Notes under the pieces: model-generated
What the model was told of the DNA's origin: nothing
Seen by the model: only the letters and a program-made list of their open reading frames with translations
The model's database searches: none
Translations under genes and position numbers: made by a program
Part shown: positions 11,950 through 23,697 of the stretch, one piece after another
How the letters are laid out: the number at the start of each line of letters is the position of its first letter
Numbering within the stretch: the first letter of the stretch is position 1
Assembly (NCBI GenBank): GCA_014529385.2
Contig: CM043953.1
Span: 73,993,872 to 74,057,871, forward strand
Source: Adiantum capillus-veneris
Lineage: Eukaryota; Streptophyta; Polypodiopsida; Polypodiales; Pteridaceae
DNA: 64,000 bases
Direction: 5' to 3'

Positions 11950-12880
11950 CCCTTGGTACCTTGGTTGCTTTATCACTTCTGCTGCCATGATGACCTGCTT
12001 CACTCTCAACACATGCAACTGCTTTTTGGGCAAGCAAATCAGCATCTTCATTTTGTTTCCTAGGAATATGATACAATTGTATTTCTTCAAATTGATTGAA
12101 GAGTCTATAGATGGCATGAACCTTTTGCCTTAGCCTTTCATTCTTACAAGCCCAAATACCTAGAATTTGCTTCACAATGAGTAGTGCATCCCCTTTTACC
12201 ATGAAACGATGTATCTTTTGAGTAACACACATCTGCAAACCATGGATTTGTATGTCATCTTCTGCTTCATTGTTGCTCGTGGAACTAGGAAAATTCACAT
12301 GCTCTTTCATAACAACATCACCATTTGAATCAAGCAACACAAGCCCTCCCCCTTCTTTTCTTGTAGCGGTCTTAAATGCTCCATCAAAGAGCAAGGTGAA
12401 TGCATTAGGTACATGCCTCGGTGGTGGTAAGGGTAGGGTTTTCACCTTAAGCACCTTGATGTCCCTTTCATGCACTCTATAGGTGAGAATCCCTGCTAAT
12501 TGTGCACGCACACTATCTTCTACTCTGAAAGAGTATTGGAACTCTTGCAATTCCATGATCCATTTTGAAATCCTAGGACTTAGTGTCATTTGAGATGACA
12601 CCCAAGGAAACAAATTTTCAACAGTGATTATGATAAAGGGTTTTGGCAGGAGGTAGGATCTAAACTTCCTCACTACAAAGACAAGAGAAAGCATCATAGA
12701 TTCTGCTTCTGTGTAATCCTTTTCAAGTGTATTCATGACCCGGCTAGCAAAGTAGACAGACCGCATCCTAGTGCTATGAGGATCTTGGTGCAACAATACT
12801 GCACCCAATGTCTCCTTACCCACACTTGAGCTAACAAAGAAACGTGGAGGCATGAGCATCGGTAGTTCCACCAAAACCAT
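11950..12880 (-). other. Element B: dual RNase H region
   Basis: Gypsy RNase H (FFVSSSVGKETLGAVLLHQ, then the KDYTEAESMMLSLVF block) is followed by an RVT_3-type RNase H with LLFDGAFKTATRKEGGGLVL, TSNNEAEDD, VKGDALLIVKQILGIW and HIPRKQNEDADLLAQKAV. The second domain supplies the acidic residues expected of an RNase HI fold. This is the clearest evidence in the window for placing A and B in the Tat lineage. Confidence 0.75.
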
Positions 12881-12973
12881 TTTAATACAAGAAAATTACT
12901 CTTCAATCTCATCAGACCATGCAAACTCTACATGTTGTGTCAACTTTTGGAGCAGGTGAAGTAACTCCGATGC

Positions 12974-13650
12974 CTAGTGAATGAAGCGTGACATGTACGT
13001 CACCTTTTGAATAAATGAAATTACCTCCTTAAGACTCTTTGGTGATGGTGGCTCAATGAGAGATTTTGCCTTTGCTGGATCCACCTCAATGCCTTTGGAA
13101 GAAACCTTGTGACCAAGCAAGATCACTTCATCCTCACCTATGTGGCACTTGTTAGGATTTAGTTGACCTCCCATATCATATAACTTCTTCAAGCCTTCTT
13201 CTACCTTTTGTAGATGCAATGATTTAGAGCTATAGATGAAAAAATCATCTATGAATACTCTAATAGACTTTCCAAAGAATGCTTGAAACACCATATTCAT
13301 GAATTGTTGAAACGTTGTTGGAGCATTTGTCAAACCAAATGGTATGACTCTAAAAGCATAACAACCCCCAAGGGGTGATGAAGGTTGTTTTTGATTGATC
13401 CTCCAATGCAATACCTATTTGAAAGTAACCAGAGTAGCCATCACATACCTTTACCTACTACCTCATTAAGAATCTCATCTTGAAATGGGAGGGGAAAGTG
13501 ATCCCTTTTTGTTGCCTCATTGAGTGAACGATAATCGACACATACCCTCCACTTGCCATTCTTTTTCGGAGTGACCACAACTAGAGAGACCCACTCAGAA
13601 TTCTCTACGGGGTAGATGAACTGTGCTGCTAGAAGCTTCCTCACCTCTTT
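12974..13650 (-). other. Element B: reverse transcriptase region
   Basis: Shows VVTPKKNGKWRVCVDYRSLNEATK, IPFGLTNAPTTFQQFMN, the catalytic FIDDFFIYSS block and LLGHKVSSKGIEVDP, all in gypsy order. The sequence is close to element A's RT, confirming one family. It is decayed as a whole. Confidence 0.85.
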
Positions 13651-13791
13651 GAGTAGTGCTTGCTCCTTGATGACTCCTAACCTTCGTAGGTTTGGCCTCT
13701 AGCTTTAAAGCCTAGGATACTTTCTTAGCACACTTTTGAACTCCTCTCTTTCCTCCCAAGTAAGATTCTTTGACAACATACCATCTAGCAT

Positions 13792-14265
13792 TTATTCATC
13801 ATGCAAACTTTGGTTCTCCTGGGGGCCTACCTCTTCTAAACCTTGGCAAGATGTCTCTTTGTTATTTGGCCTAAAATTTACACCCATGACTTCAATGGAT
13901 GACTCCTCCTCCGTAGCGCTATCACTGCTTTCTTCTTTCGAGGTGTCATCGGTCCAATCATCCTTGCTTTCACTTTGAGAAGATTCCTCATGGAGCTCCT
14001 CTTGATGTTGCTCCTTCATGTCAAAGACAACCTTTTTGTGAATGTCATTTCTGCAAATCAACTTTCCACTTTTCCAATCCCGCAAAGCTTGCATTCTCAT
14101 TAGCCACGTACACCTAGCCTTGCTATTATTTGCCATTTTCACTTTGATTTCAGGCGTCTCATGAATGTGCATACCTAGTCTCTGCATAAGGTCCTCTATC
14201 ATGATGCAAATTTGTGCGCCCCCATCCACTAGACCCTTCCTAGCTAGTTTCCCTCGATATAGCAA
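13792..14265 (-). other. Element B: aspartic protease region and acidic linker
   Basis: GLVDGGAQICIM resembles the retropepsin active-site loop (D-G/S-G-A) followed by the helix MIEDLMQRLGMHIHE. A Glu/Ser/Asp-rich linker follows before RT. The family is gypsy retropepsin. Assignment rests on the loop, the position between gag and RT, and agreement with element A. Confidence 0.65.
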
Positions 14266-14829
14266 TCTAGCACAGGTGTAATATCCTCATTCATTTGGGC
14301 ATGTGCAATTTTAAAAACAGGCACATTTTCTTTCCTCCTTCTCCTAGTGCTAATTGCCTTTGTTAACTCCCTCCTAACTTGTGGGCATAATGCAAGAAAT
14401 TGAGGCCATGATATGCTTGGACCCTTACCTCTCATGTCCTCCATAAGGTTGTAGGGAACCATACCATGTCCAAGAGGGAAGTCTTGAAGGTTGATGCGGC
14501 ACCGGGTCCTCTTGGCTTCCTTGGTTTACTTTGCTTTCTTTCCTCGTCCATGGTCACTTTGTGATGTTACTCCTTCCTTTTCCTTACCTTTTCCCCGACC
14601 ACGTTTGATGCCATTTGCTTCAATGTCACCCTCTTTGGATTGTGTGACTTCTACAGCATTGACATTTGGGTCAGGCAAAGGTGGTATTCCCTTTACTTGC
14701 CATTGTGGAGGTCGAGCAGCATTTGGTCTCTGCAAAAGCACCGGTTGTTGACTAGTGCCTTCACCTGCATTCATCACTAGGTAATTTAAGTTAGGTCTCC
14801 CTGGCTCCCCCCCCCGGCCAAGGACAATT

Positions 14830-15614
14830 ATACATCCCATGTCCAGACTCTTCACAATTCCAACATTGCAAGAATCTCCTAGGTCGTGGCTCTCGCTCTT
14901 CTGACTTCTTTGCTTGTCCCTTTGGACCTACAGCTTGTGCAAGGTGAATTGAAAGGTTGCACAAAGATTCATTTAACTTCTTGATGACTTTAGCCGTTAC
15001 CTCGGGAAGCTCCCTAAACATTATGTTTGTAACTTACATTTGGGTCTAAGGCCCACTATTGGAACCTCTCCCCATAGGCACTTGAGTTTCCTATACTTCT
15101 TGGAAGCTTTGTTTTCAGGTGCATCATAGGTAGCGGGTGCACTCGCCTCCACCTCTACCTAAAGATCAGGGAAGAGACCAGCTATGAACCTTTCCTTCTT
15201 TAAAAACTCTGCACAATCACTTGGGTTAGCAACATTTCGTACCCATAACGACTCTTGTTTATACAAGTAGTAGTCATCTAAGTCTTTATGTTTATGAGAG
15301 ACAATGTCTTGCCATAGTTTTTGAGTGTTTTGTGGATCAAAGAAGTATCCCATGAAACGAGTCACAACTTCCGTATAATTTCCCTTAACTTCCTCAGGCA
15401 AAGAGTAAAACCAAGTGCTAGCATCTTTGCTAAGGACTACCTCAAACATTTCTACACATTCTTGATCAGTTACTATCCTCTTGATACGGAAAGACATTTT
15501 GAAATTTGCTATAAATAATTCTGCATCCTCCCCAAGCTCTCCAAAGAACAAGGGGTGGCCACGCATTTGCCTGTTGTTGCTGGTTTTACTCAAAAATTTC
15601 TTTTTCTTTTGCAA
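14830..15614 (-). other. Element B: gag region with CCHC knuckle
   Basis: The 5' part (15159-15614) has the retrotransposon-gag pattern ASTWFYSLP...W. A downstream CWNCEESGHGMYNC (CX2CX4HX4C, about 14.83-14.88 kb) is the RNA-binding zinc knuckle. A Pro/Gln-rich and then Lys/Gly-rich tail continues toward the protease. Confidence 0.75.
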
Positions 15615-15619
15615 AATAA

Positions 15620-16120
15620 AATTTCAAAGTAGAATGAAAATGTAAACATCAAAGCTTAGATCGTAGCGAACGGCAAAATGAACGGATTGACTGAGGGATT
15701 GATAGTTGCCACTTGCCTAGGTTCAAACATACAATGGAAAACACGTTGAAATTGTAGCTTTGTGCCAACTATTACATGCATGTCTTGTCTAGCCAAAGGA
15801 ATGAATGTATAATACACGTCCTCTTGATTCATTAACCTAGGTAAAACAAGATAAAAACATGCACATCAAAAGAGACATCATAGTCTACAATTGGGAGTAT
15901 AATAGGATTTGGGGATTGTAGAATATCTCCTAATGCGTCAGTACCAAAGAGGAATACAATACGTTGTTGAAAAAATATTTTCCTATCAATGCGAACATTT
16001 ATCCTAATACCTTGCACCCAATGAAACTCATGAAATTGAATTGCATGAGGAGGATTCGGAGGTGGTGGATTGTTCATGTAAAAACAACTAGATTTTGGAG
16101 ACTTACCTTGTATATGATAA
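15620..16120 (-). other. Element B: 5' leader
   Basis: Lies between the gag frame and the LTR. A minus-strand open frame at 15832-16125 has a Pro/Asn-rich start but no recognised domain. A primer-binding site resembling the initiator-Met class may lie near 16105-16120, but the match is poor. Confidence 0.35.
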
Positions 16121-17739
16121 CACAATCACTCGTCCTCCGCAGGGTCACTCTTCTTGAGGCGGTCCAGGGCGGGCAACAAGAAGAGCGGCCTCTAGACACC
16201 CTTCACGGCTCCTATGCTGCTCAATGAAGCTAGGTCACAACAAAAACACAACCAAGCAAAATCCCTACCCAAGCCCAACTCAAAAAGGGCATCACCTAGT
16301 AACTAGGACGCAAGATAGTGTCCTCAGACTTAAGGGAGACACGCAAAACACACACAAACAAGCAACAATTTTCTATAGAAGGAGGAGAGAAGGAGCCATT
16401 GAGAGAACAGTGAGAGATGGAGAGTGAGATCTCTCAAACAATTGTCTTGCAATTTGAGAGGTGAAAGAACACCTCGCTACACTGTCAAAGAGCCTACATG
16501 GAGACTACACCAACAAGTGCTCAACACTTTGCCAACACACACATCGTCTTAGGTTGCGGGAGACCTCTCACCACTCACACCTCTTACAATGAACTAGTAT
16601 TAGGCAATAAAAAGCACCCAAAACACTTAATATCACAAGCTCAACTGAGAAATTACGGCATACACATCACCTCAAATCTTTGACTGGCATTGCACAACCG
16701 GATGGAATATGAATTGGAGACAAAATCACGCCTTTGGAGCACCAAGACCTCAAATTTATCGATGACTATAAGGATAGGTTGGAGATCACTTATTTAGATT
16801 ATGGCTAATTTGAGTTACACGATAACTTTAGCTTACGAGCTACATTTTCTCTTTTGGACATACTCTCAGATTTGGAGCAGAAGAGGGTGCCAAAATTCGA
16901 ACAAAAAGCTGTCCCTGCAGCACCTTATAAGGCTTGAAGTGGGCCATTATTTTGATTCTTTTTCCTTTGTAACTTCCAAGTGAGTCCCCCATACATCACC
17001 ATGACCTAATTTTGCCAAGGAGCTTGCACACATGTATGGTATAGGATAAGTATCAAATATGAGATATATTTGTGGGTCAAGAAGATAGGTTAGCTAGTCA
17101 TGGATCTTATGAAGAAATGGACACATGGAATGCATGGTGGCAACTAAAAATATATGTGTGAAAAAATAAAAGGAGGAAAATCATGAGGGAAAGGACCCTC
17201 AATTATTCTCTAATTTGAGTGATTTATGGAATTTTGTTTGAGGACAAAACTATGTACTTGTGAATATTTATCTGGGGAGAATGGAAAAATATGACAGAGC
17301 CAATAAGGTGATTGGTGAATTTTTACGGTGAAGTCACACAACGTTTTTTCAAAGCTTGTGTGAGTAGAACTTAAGGGATAGAATGATAGTAAAACATGTA
17401 TAAGGAATGACACACAATGGAAGCTAGCATACTTAGGCCTGATAACGCACACCTAGGAATATATATTTACATAAATACAATTTTTTTCCCTTTATAGTTA
17501 GGTCCTTTATTTGATGGATAATATTTACATGTAAAGAGGATTGTAATATTATTAATTCATTTTTTTGTCTCCTAGCCCAATGACTTACTCAATGACTTAA
17601 TAAAAAAATGTGATAAAAACCCTAATTACACACACGCTATTTACAATGCAAAAGTGAGCCTAGTCATTGTGCTAGGGTGTTTTTGTGGGGTGAAGTGGCT
17701 TCTTAAATAATTTTTTGAGATCCGAAAAAATGGCTATCA
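16120..17739 (-). repeat. 5' LTR of element B
   Basis: Its outer end at 17739 is the reverse complement of TGATAGCCAT, the same start as the A LTR. A minus-strand TATA-like site sits in the palindromic CCTTATAAGG at 16923-16932. The inner boundary near 16120 is approximate. AT-rich and non-coding. Confidence 0.6.
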
Positions 17740-18880
17740 ATATGGGTTGGCTAGTTAGGGCTAGCCACTTAGGTGTCAGTACTTCATAATTTGGCTTTTT
17801 TAGGCTGCTTAGGGCTAGCCACTTAAGCTAAAGCCGCTTTAGATTGCTTATTGTCTCATTGCTTTAATCATTTCACTAATCCAATAAGGATTAGCACATG
17901 GTTGGGTTGTTTAAATTTGCTTACGGTTAGGGTAAGCCGCTTAGGGTTAGAGATGGCTATTTCAGTCTGCTTATATGGATTGGCCGGTTAGAGATTAGCC
18001 ACTTAAGGTTAGCAGCTTTAATATTTGATCTCATGCACACACAAATATAGGAATTGACCAATAAAGAAGAGAGTATTATCCGGTGGTCCTGATCTTTATG
18101 CACCTCTAGATCAAGGTATGTGGGAATCAGGCATGGCCAGAGAGTGTGAGGTAGTTTACATTGTTATCTGCTTATGGTTTGGCTGGTAGGATGTGGATAT
18201 GTTTGTCAAATTTAGGGTTATCCACTTAAAGTTAGTGGCTTTAAGATTTGGCCGCATGCACGCAGGAATATAGGCATTGACCAATAAAGACGAGAGTAGT
18301 ATCTGGTGGTCTTGATCTCCATGTACCTCTAGACCGAGGTGTACGAGGATTGGACATGGCTAGAGAATGTGAGGTCGTTTACATTGTTATCTGCTTATGG
18401 TTTGGTGCTATTTGGTAGGATTTCGTTGTGTTTGGCCGATTAGGGTAGTAAAACACAAACATATTTAAAAAATGCAAACAAACCTCAGTAACGCAAACAG
18501 ATTTCTGAAACGGACTGTAGTAACTTAAACATATTTCAATAATGGAAACGGACCTCAAGAAAGCAAACATAGTGTTCTGTTTAAGGTTGATGACCATCGT
18601 GATTTGTTAATCTGTAGTGTCATATGTAGGTCAGGTATGGACGATAGGATGGCATTTCCCTGTGCGTGGTACAAGCTTTAGATCTTTCAAAAACGCAAGA
18701 TCTGTGATCAACACATACGCAATAACAACCTATTCCCTATAAAGAAACTACAGGATCTACGTTATAGATCTCATGGTCCGGAGGAAATCAATCAACCACC
18801 ACAAATAGATATTGCTCCAATCTCGTCACAAAGAGGACGAATATCAAACGAACTACCAAACGAACTAACAGGGATGGAGT
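17740..18880. repeat. Repeat-rich flank of the CACTA region
   Basis: Five variants of a 17-19 bp motif, TTAGGGCTAGCCACTTA, occur at 17755-17771, 17809-17826, 17927-17943, 17988-18006 and 18212-18229, all in one orientation. A 222-bp unit is present about twice between roughly 17975 and 18405. CACTA elements are known to carry arrays of short subterminal motifs bound by their accessory protein, and the TNP2-like relic lies just to the right. No genes. Confidence 0.5.
17975..18405. repeat. 222-bp tandem duplication
   Basis: Two diverged copies. ATTGACCAATAAAGA occurs at 18053 and 18275, and TTTACATTGTTATCTGC at 18155 and 18378, giving periods of 222-223 bp. Confidence 0.85.
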
Positions 18881-18889
18881 CTATCATAG

Positions 18890-21250
18890 CAACACTCGAT
18901 GCCCCATTCTAAGAAGACGAGATGGAAAAAATGTTAGATGTGTTCTTTGATATGAACCCCATGATTGAAAACCAAGGTGGAAAAAACATTCAAGCTAACA
19001 CTACAAATCAACCTCAATTATCCCGTCCATATCGTTAACCTGAGAGCACCGATGCAAAAGGTGAGATGATGTGGACTCTTGCACGTACGTCGTTTTACAA
19101 TTGTGCAAAAATTTTAGTTCTCCATACCACATTGTCAATGCTTAATCTGCAATCTATTTATGGATGGTTTGACACAGTGTCACTGAGATTTTCAGGTAGA
19201 AATATTGTATACAAAGCATCAATCCTAATTTCAATAATATGATCGTTGTGTCAACGTGTTGATGTATTAACAGGTTACTCAACAAGAAAATTTTGTTGGA
19301 AGGCAATCACATGCCTCCTATACGATCGATTGCTAACTATTCTACTAACTTGGGCATGGATAATCATAAAATACATGCATGCCCTGATGATTGTATACTC
19401 TTTCGAAATGAATATGAGAATTTGGAACATTGTCCGAAATGTGGATGAAATAGGTATAGAGAGGACACACAAGGAGAATTTGTTCCTGCAAATATTCTTT
19501 GACAATTTCCTATCATTCCAAGAATAAAGAGCATGTTCAGGTGCAAGTCTATAGTGGCTTTAATGACATGACATACCAATACTAGATCCACGGATGATGT
19601 GATGCGGATGTTCGTTGAGCGTGCATGGAAGCACTTAGAAGAAAGATGGCACGTATTTAAGGAAGATCCTTGTTGTATCCATTTTGGATTAGAAATGGAT
19701 GGAAACCCAATTGGATTATGGAATTCTTTATAAAGCACATGTCCTATTTTCTTGGTTAATTATAATTGTCCACCATGGCTGCTATCAAGAAGATTCATTT
19801 GCTATTGTCGCTGATTGTCCCAGAAAAGTACAAGGCAAAAAACATGGACGTCTATCTGGCACCACTTATAGAAGAGCTTCAAATCTTGTGGACAGGGATC
19901 GATGTGGTTGACATGTCCCAACCACTTGGACGACAACATGCCTATGTGCAAGGCATTCTCATGTGGACCATGCATGATTGCCTAGGCTTTGGTGAGTGTT
20001 CAAGTAAGTATCTTTGCAACCCTCACCTATATGCAATACTTGGTGAACACTTGATAAATGCTTTATGCTTTTTATTTATTTTTAATGATTTCCATGCTTG
20101 AGTTACTCGAGCAATCATGCATGCCCAAAAGGTGGTCCTCAACTTGGCTTCTGTCGCTCTAAACATTTGAGCAAGACAATTTACGAGGAGCATGGAAGAT
20201 TTTTGCATGAAGGATGTGAGCTACGTGGACCAAACATATGTAAACACGACATGCATCCACTAAAAGTGAGTGATTGGAAGAACATGTGGCTAGAGAGGGG
20301 GGATTTCATGCCACACGGTATGAAGAGACTCTCTATTTACATGCACTCTTGTATTGGAGTGACCTGCTTTTAATCATATCCTTGACCCAATGCACATTTC
20401 CAAGAATGTGGGGAAGATCCTATGGAACACCATCACTGGAAAAAGGTAGAGCAAGGCCCAAAGACATGACCTATAGTCTATGGGTCGAATGCCAGAGTTG
20501 CAACCATGACCTAAACCCAATGGAAAATTTGCTATACCAAAAGATCCATGGGTTTTGAGTAAGACAAAGGAGAAAAACGTGAAGGAACCATATCTTCATT
20601 TAAGACTCCTAATGGGTGCATACGGTCTTTGAAAACGACCTTTATCAGAAATGACAATCTCAATGGTTTAAAATCTCATGATCGGAACAAATTGATACAG
20701 TTTCTTTTGCCAATTGCCATCAAAAATTTTATAACAGATGACATTAGAAGCAAATTTTATACAATTAGTGAGTTAGTGTGATGGATCTCATGAAAAGAGA
20801 TAAGAAAAGACAACATAGATGCAATTCGCTTAAATGCTACCGAAGTAATATGTATGGTGGAGAAGTACTTCCCAACAAACATTCTTACCATCCAAATACA
20901 TTAACTTGTGCATGTGATTGATGAAGTTCAAATGTTGTGGCGATCCATAGCAGGTGGATGTTCTTCTTGAAGAGATTCATTAAGATCTTAAAAGGTTTTG
21001 TTCATCAAAGGGCTCACTAGGAGAGTAGCATGGCTGAAGGATGTCTTGTGCAAGAGTCTCTTGTTCTCACCAGTGAGTGTTTGGGTTCACTTGATCCAAA
21101 GATGCCCCGAATGTGGACTACTAAGGTCAATGTCAAGGTGACGGGGGACGAGCCACAAAGACAAGTCATCTAAAGAAAGATGGAGATCACAATGCAGAAA
21201 AAGGTTATGAGATTTTGTCTTCTCAACTCAGAAGTCATGCAAAAGTGTCT
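18890..21250 (+). pseudogene. TNP2-like CACTA (En/Spm) transposase relic
   Basis: A decayed plus-strand transposase of the TNP2 family (Transposase_21). Recognisable blocks in order are SIYGWFDTVSLRFSG (about 19.16 kb), a PDDC-type block followed by a degenerate CP-CG pair (19.37-19.45 kb), YNCPPWL (about 19.77 kb), LSLIVPEKYKAKNMDVYLAP (19.80-19.86 kb), ILMWTMHDCLGFGECS (19.96-20.0 kb), the DPMHI-NV block (20.38-20.41 kb), and LNGLKSHDRNKLIQFLLP-like sequence (20.66-20.72 kb) with the KYFPTN block (20.86-20.88 kb). Known TNP2 proteins share this order. The relic reads in several frames with many stops, so it is non-functional. Terminal CACTA repeats were not located; the ends may lie beyond the nested insertions. 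Confidence 0.75.
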
Positions 21251-21880
21251 AGAGAGGTAGGAAGAGGAAAAGCAACAACATTTGATAGATCACCTAAATT
21301 TTAAGCGCAATCGTACCACTAGAAATATTCTTTTTCCAGATTATCTTAAAAAATTGTCAGACTTTCCTATTGGTTGGTGGCTAGATGCGACAACCTCATA
21401 GGCAAAGAGGAACGAAGTGTTAAATACTGAAGAAGAAGAGGAATTTTGGGGAGCTATGACTGGCATGTAATTTTCTTTTGCAGATCTATAGCTCCATATT
21501 ATTTTAGTAATATTAAATTTTCTTAATTCATGTGCTTGCAGTATCACAAATATTGAGCTTTGTGGTCGCATGGGAGACACTTAGAGTGCAACAGATAGAT
21601 GAGCGAAGCCTTTGACAGTGGGGTTAGGGCAAGCTTTGTCCAAGAAAGTCGGAGTAGTGCCAGGGTTGAGAACACAAAGACTAGCCAGCTTGAATACTTT
21701 GGCTACATCCAAGATATTTTGAAGATTAGCTTTAGAAACTTTGATATTTTTTATCTTTGATGTGAAGTGATTCAAAGCTATTACTAGTGGGCCTAATGCA
21801 ACTGTGCTCAAAGATAAGAGTGGATTAATTTAAGTGAACTCCAAGTGGGTGTGGATAGATGTGCAGGATACATTCGTACC
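21250..21880. other. Unassigned stretch after the transposase relic
   Basis: May be the decayed C-terminal part of the transposase up to about 21470. A short minus-strand open frame (21581-21811) has no recognised family. Nothing else is supported. Confidence 0.25.
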
Positions 21881-22260
21881 TTTGTATCATTGTTCAATGA
21901 TCCTCGCATGACCAATTTGTTATGGAGAGGATTGTTTGAGAACATGGGCACTACGCTCAAGTTCTCTCTTCGTTTCATCCACAAACTGATGGACATTCAG
22001 AAGAGGCTAATTCTACTGTCTTAGATCTGTTGAAATGCTATGTGTCAGATAATAAGGGCAAGTGGGAACAGTATTTGCCTATGCTTGAGTATGCATACAA
22101 TAATACGGTGCATTCGTCGACTAGCAAGGCACCTTTTAAAATTGTTGAAGGCGGGAAAAAATTTCCTCCCATTTTGCATACAAAGGACAAGATCTTTGAG
22201 GCAGATCAATATGTTGAGAACATGGATGAAATGAACAAGTCATGTTCACAATAGATCCAC
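21880..22260 (+). mobile_element. Chromovirus-type integrase fragment
   Basis: Isolated part of a gypsy integrase core (FNDPRMTNLLWRGLFENMGT, then FHPQTDGHSEEANSTVLDLLKCYV and LPMLEYAYNNTVHSSTSKAPF). It closely resembles the integrase of element E at 47.65-47.92 kb. No LTR or other pol part is adjacent, so it is a fragment carried in the surrounding repeat. Confidence 0.75.
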
Positions 22261-22669
22261 TATGGACAGAAAATGATAAAAAAGATTTTTCTAGTCCGTG
22301 TTGCCTCTATGTTATCCAAGTTACTTCACAAAGCAAACAAGTGTGTGAAGGATTAGAGGTTAAAGTCAAAGAACTTCATGACAAAAGTGCACGGTTGACA
22401 GATGATGTAATTGAGGATTTCGAGCTAGAGGTCAATGGTGAGCAGATGCCTGAACTTAGAGAAGAGCTCCTAGATACGCAGATTGATGAGGAGAGCGATA
22501 TAGAAGTGGAGTTTGATGATGAAGATGCAGAAGTACAGATTGGGATAGATATTTTTGGTGTTGCAGCTCTCATAAAGGATGAGAGATTGACTTTTGATTC
22601 TTGCTACGAAATCTTTTGTATTGAACAATTACCTATGATAGATTTTAATTATCTCACAACATTTTTTTT
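22260..22669 (+). other. Acidic open frame left of element D, identity unknown
   Basis: The frame within 22242-22784 continues past the integrase fragment with an Asp/Glu-rich segment (residues about 60-110, EESDIEVEFDDEDAEVQ) and crosses into the LTR of D, so its 3' end is artificial. No recognised domain. It is the left flank of the D insertion. Confidence 0.3.
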
Positions 22670-22674
22670 GTTAT
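22670..22674. repeat. Target site duplication of element D, left copy
   Basis: GTTAT immediately left of the 5' LTR, repeated exactly at 42634-42638. Confidence 0.9.
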
Positions 22675-22960
22675 TGTTAGCGGCTGGACACACCCAACGG
22701 AGGATGATTGCCCTGTGGGATGCTAATTTCCTTTGTAATCATTCCTTAATTGAGAAGAAACCGTCATTTCACCTTTGTAAATAGTGGGGCTTGCAGAAGC
22801 TTCCAAATTGTATCCCATTTTTTACATTTAGACTTAGTAAATGATTAAATTGGAACATTAGGGTTTGAGATTGTAAGGTATTTATACCACTTTTGACCTT
22901 AATGCAAAAAACCTTTGTCATTTTTATAAGTTTTGTCTATGTGAGTTGAGCGTACTCTGT

Positions 22961-23050
<90 letters not shown>

Positions 23051-23677
23051 ATCTTGACGCTACTCATGCATTGGTGGTTGGAATCAAGTGCAGAGAAGTG
23101 CAGCGTGTTGCCTCCGAAGAGAGCTATGCGCCAACACCTACATTGCAGGTGTACGGCCCGGTTTTACGAGATCAACCCACGAGCTATATCTGGTGATTCG
23201 TTGAGCATACGTTGTCTGTTTTTGCATTTCAACATATCCACACATTCACAATGAGTAGAGCTACACATTAGGCACTTTAGTTTTTGGAAACGATGACCTG
23301 TAAATTTCGACCAGACATCCTACGTGATTCTGCACCGGGTGTTTAGGTTGGGGTTTTGGTTCACGGACCTTAGGGAGAGTGACCTATTGGTGTTAATAGG
23401 ATTTTCCTCAAGTTCCGTAGCGTTTCGAGAACGTTTGATGGGTATTTGGCTCTTGAAAGCGTTGTAGGAAATCTCCTCTTGTGTACTCTTGAAGCCTGTA
23501 ACTTAGACATTGGGTAGAGACCTCTATAGGAAGTAGTCAATAGTCGGTCGAGTATAGGTTGACACCCTATGCTTGCTTCCACGCGCCTGCGGGTCGAGCT
23601 TCGTCCTTAGCTGAAAAATCTATCTTGTTAGGTGAGTTCTCGATGTACTCACGTCCATCACAGCGTATCCGCCAACA
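22675..23677 (+). repeat. 5' LTR of element D
   Basis: TGTTAGCGGC...CCAACA, 1003 bp. TATTTATA at 22879-22886 is a likely core promoter. A GA microsatellite of about 80 bp starts about 80 bp downstream of it, in the expected transcribed part. It also carries half of the element's 24-bp palindrome (23313-23326). Confidence 0.92.
22965..23047. repeat. (GA)n microsatellite in the 5' LTR of D
   Basis: Nearly pure GA run of about 82 bp. The matching run in the 3' LTR (41964-42006) is about 43 bp. Confidence 0.95.
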
Positions 23678-23678
23678 T

Positions 23679-23696
23679 TGGCACCGCTGCCGGGGA
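23679..23696 (+). promoter_or_regulatory. Primer-binding site of element D (tRNA-Asp)
   Basis: TGGCACCGCTGCCGGGGA, complementary to the 3' end of plant tRNA-Asp, one base after the 5' LTR. Confidence 0.85.
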
Positions 23697-23697
23697 C

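Larger units (their letters stand above)
9650..17739 (-). mobile_element. Element B: Tat-like Ty3/gypsy retrotransposon, inverted relative of A
   Basis: Minus-strand fossil. From its 5' end it shows the LTR (about 16.12-17.74 kb), gag with a CCHC knuckle (14.83-15.61 kb), protease (13.8-14.27 kb), RT (12.97-13.65 kb), gypsy RNase H followed by an RVT_3-type RNase H (about 11.95-12.88 kb), and the integrase zinc-binding block (about 11.6-11.8 kb). Integrase core sequence is not visible; a gag fragment of another family adjoins instead. It is broken in roughly ten places. The left boundary is approximate. With A it forms a tail-to-tail inverted pair. Confidence 0.75.

Noticed and set aside
17755-18229. 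TTAGGG words as telomere-like repeats
   Set aside because: They are part of a longer dispersed motif, never in tandem, and plant telomeres use TTTAGGG.
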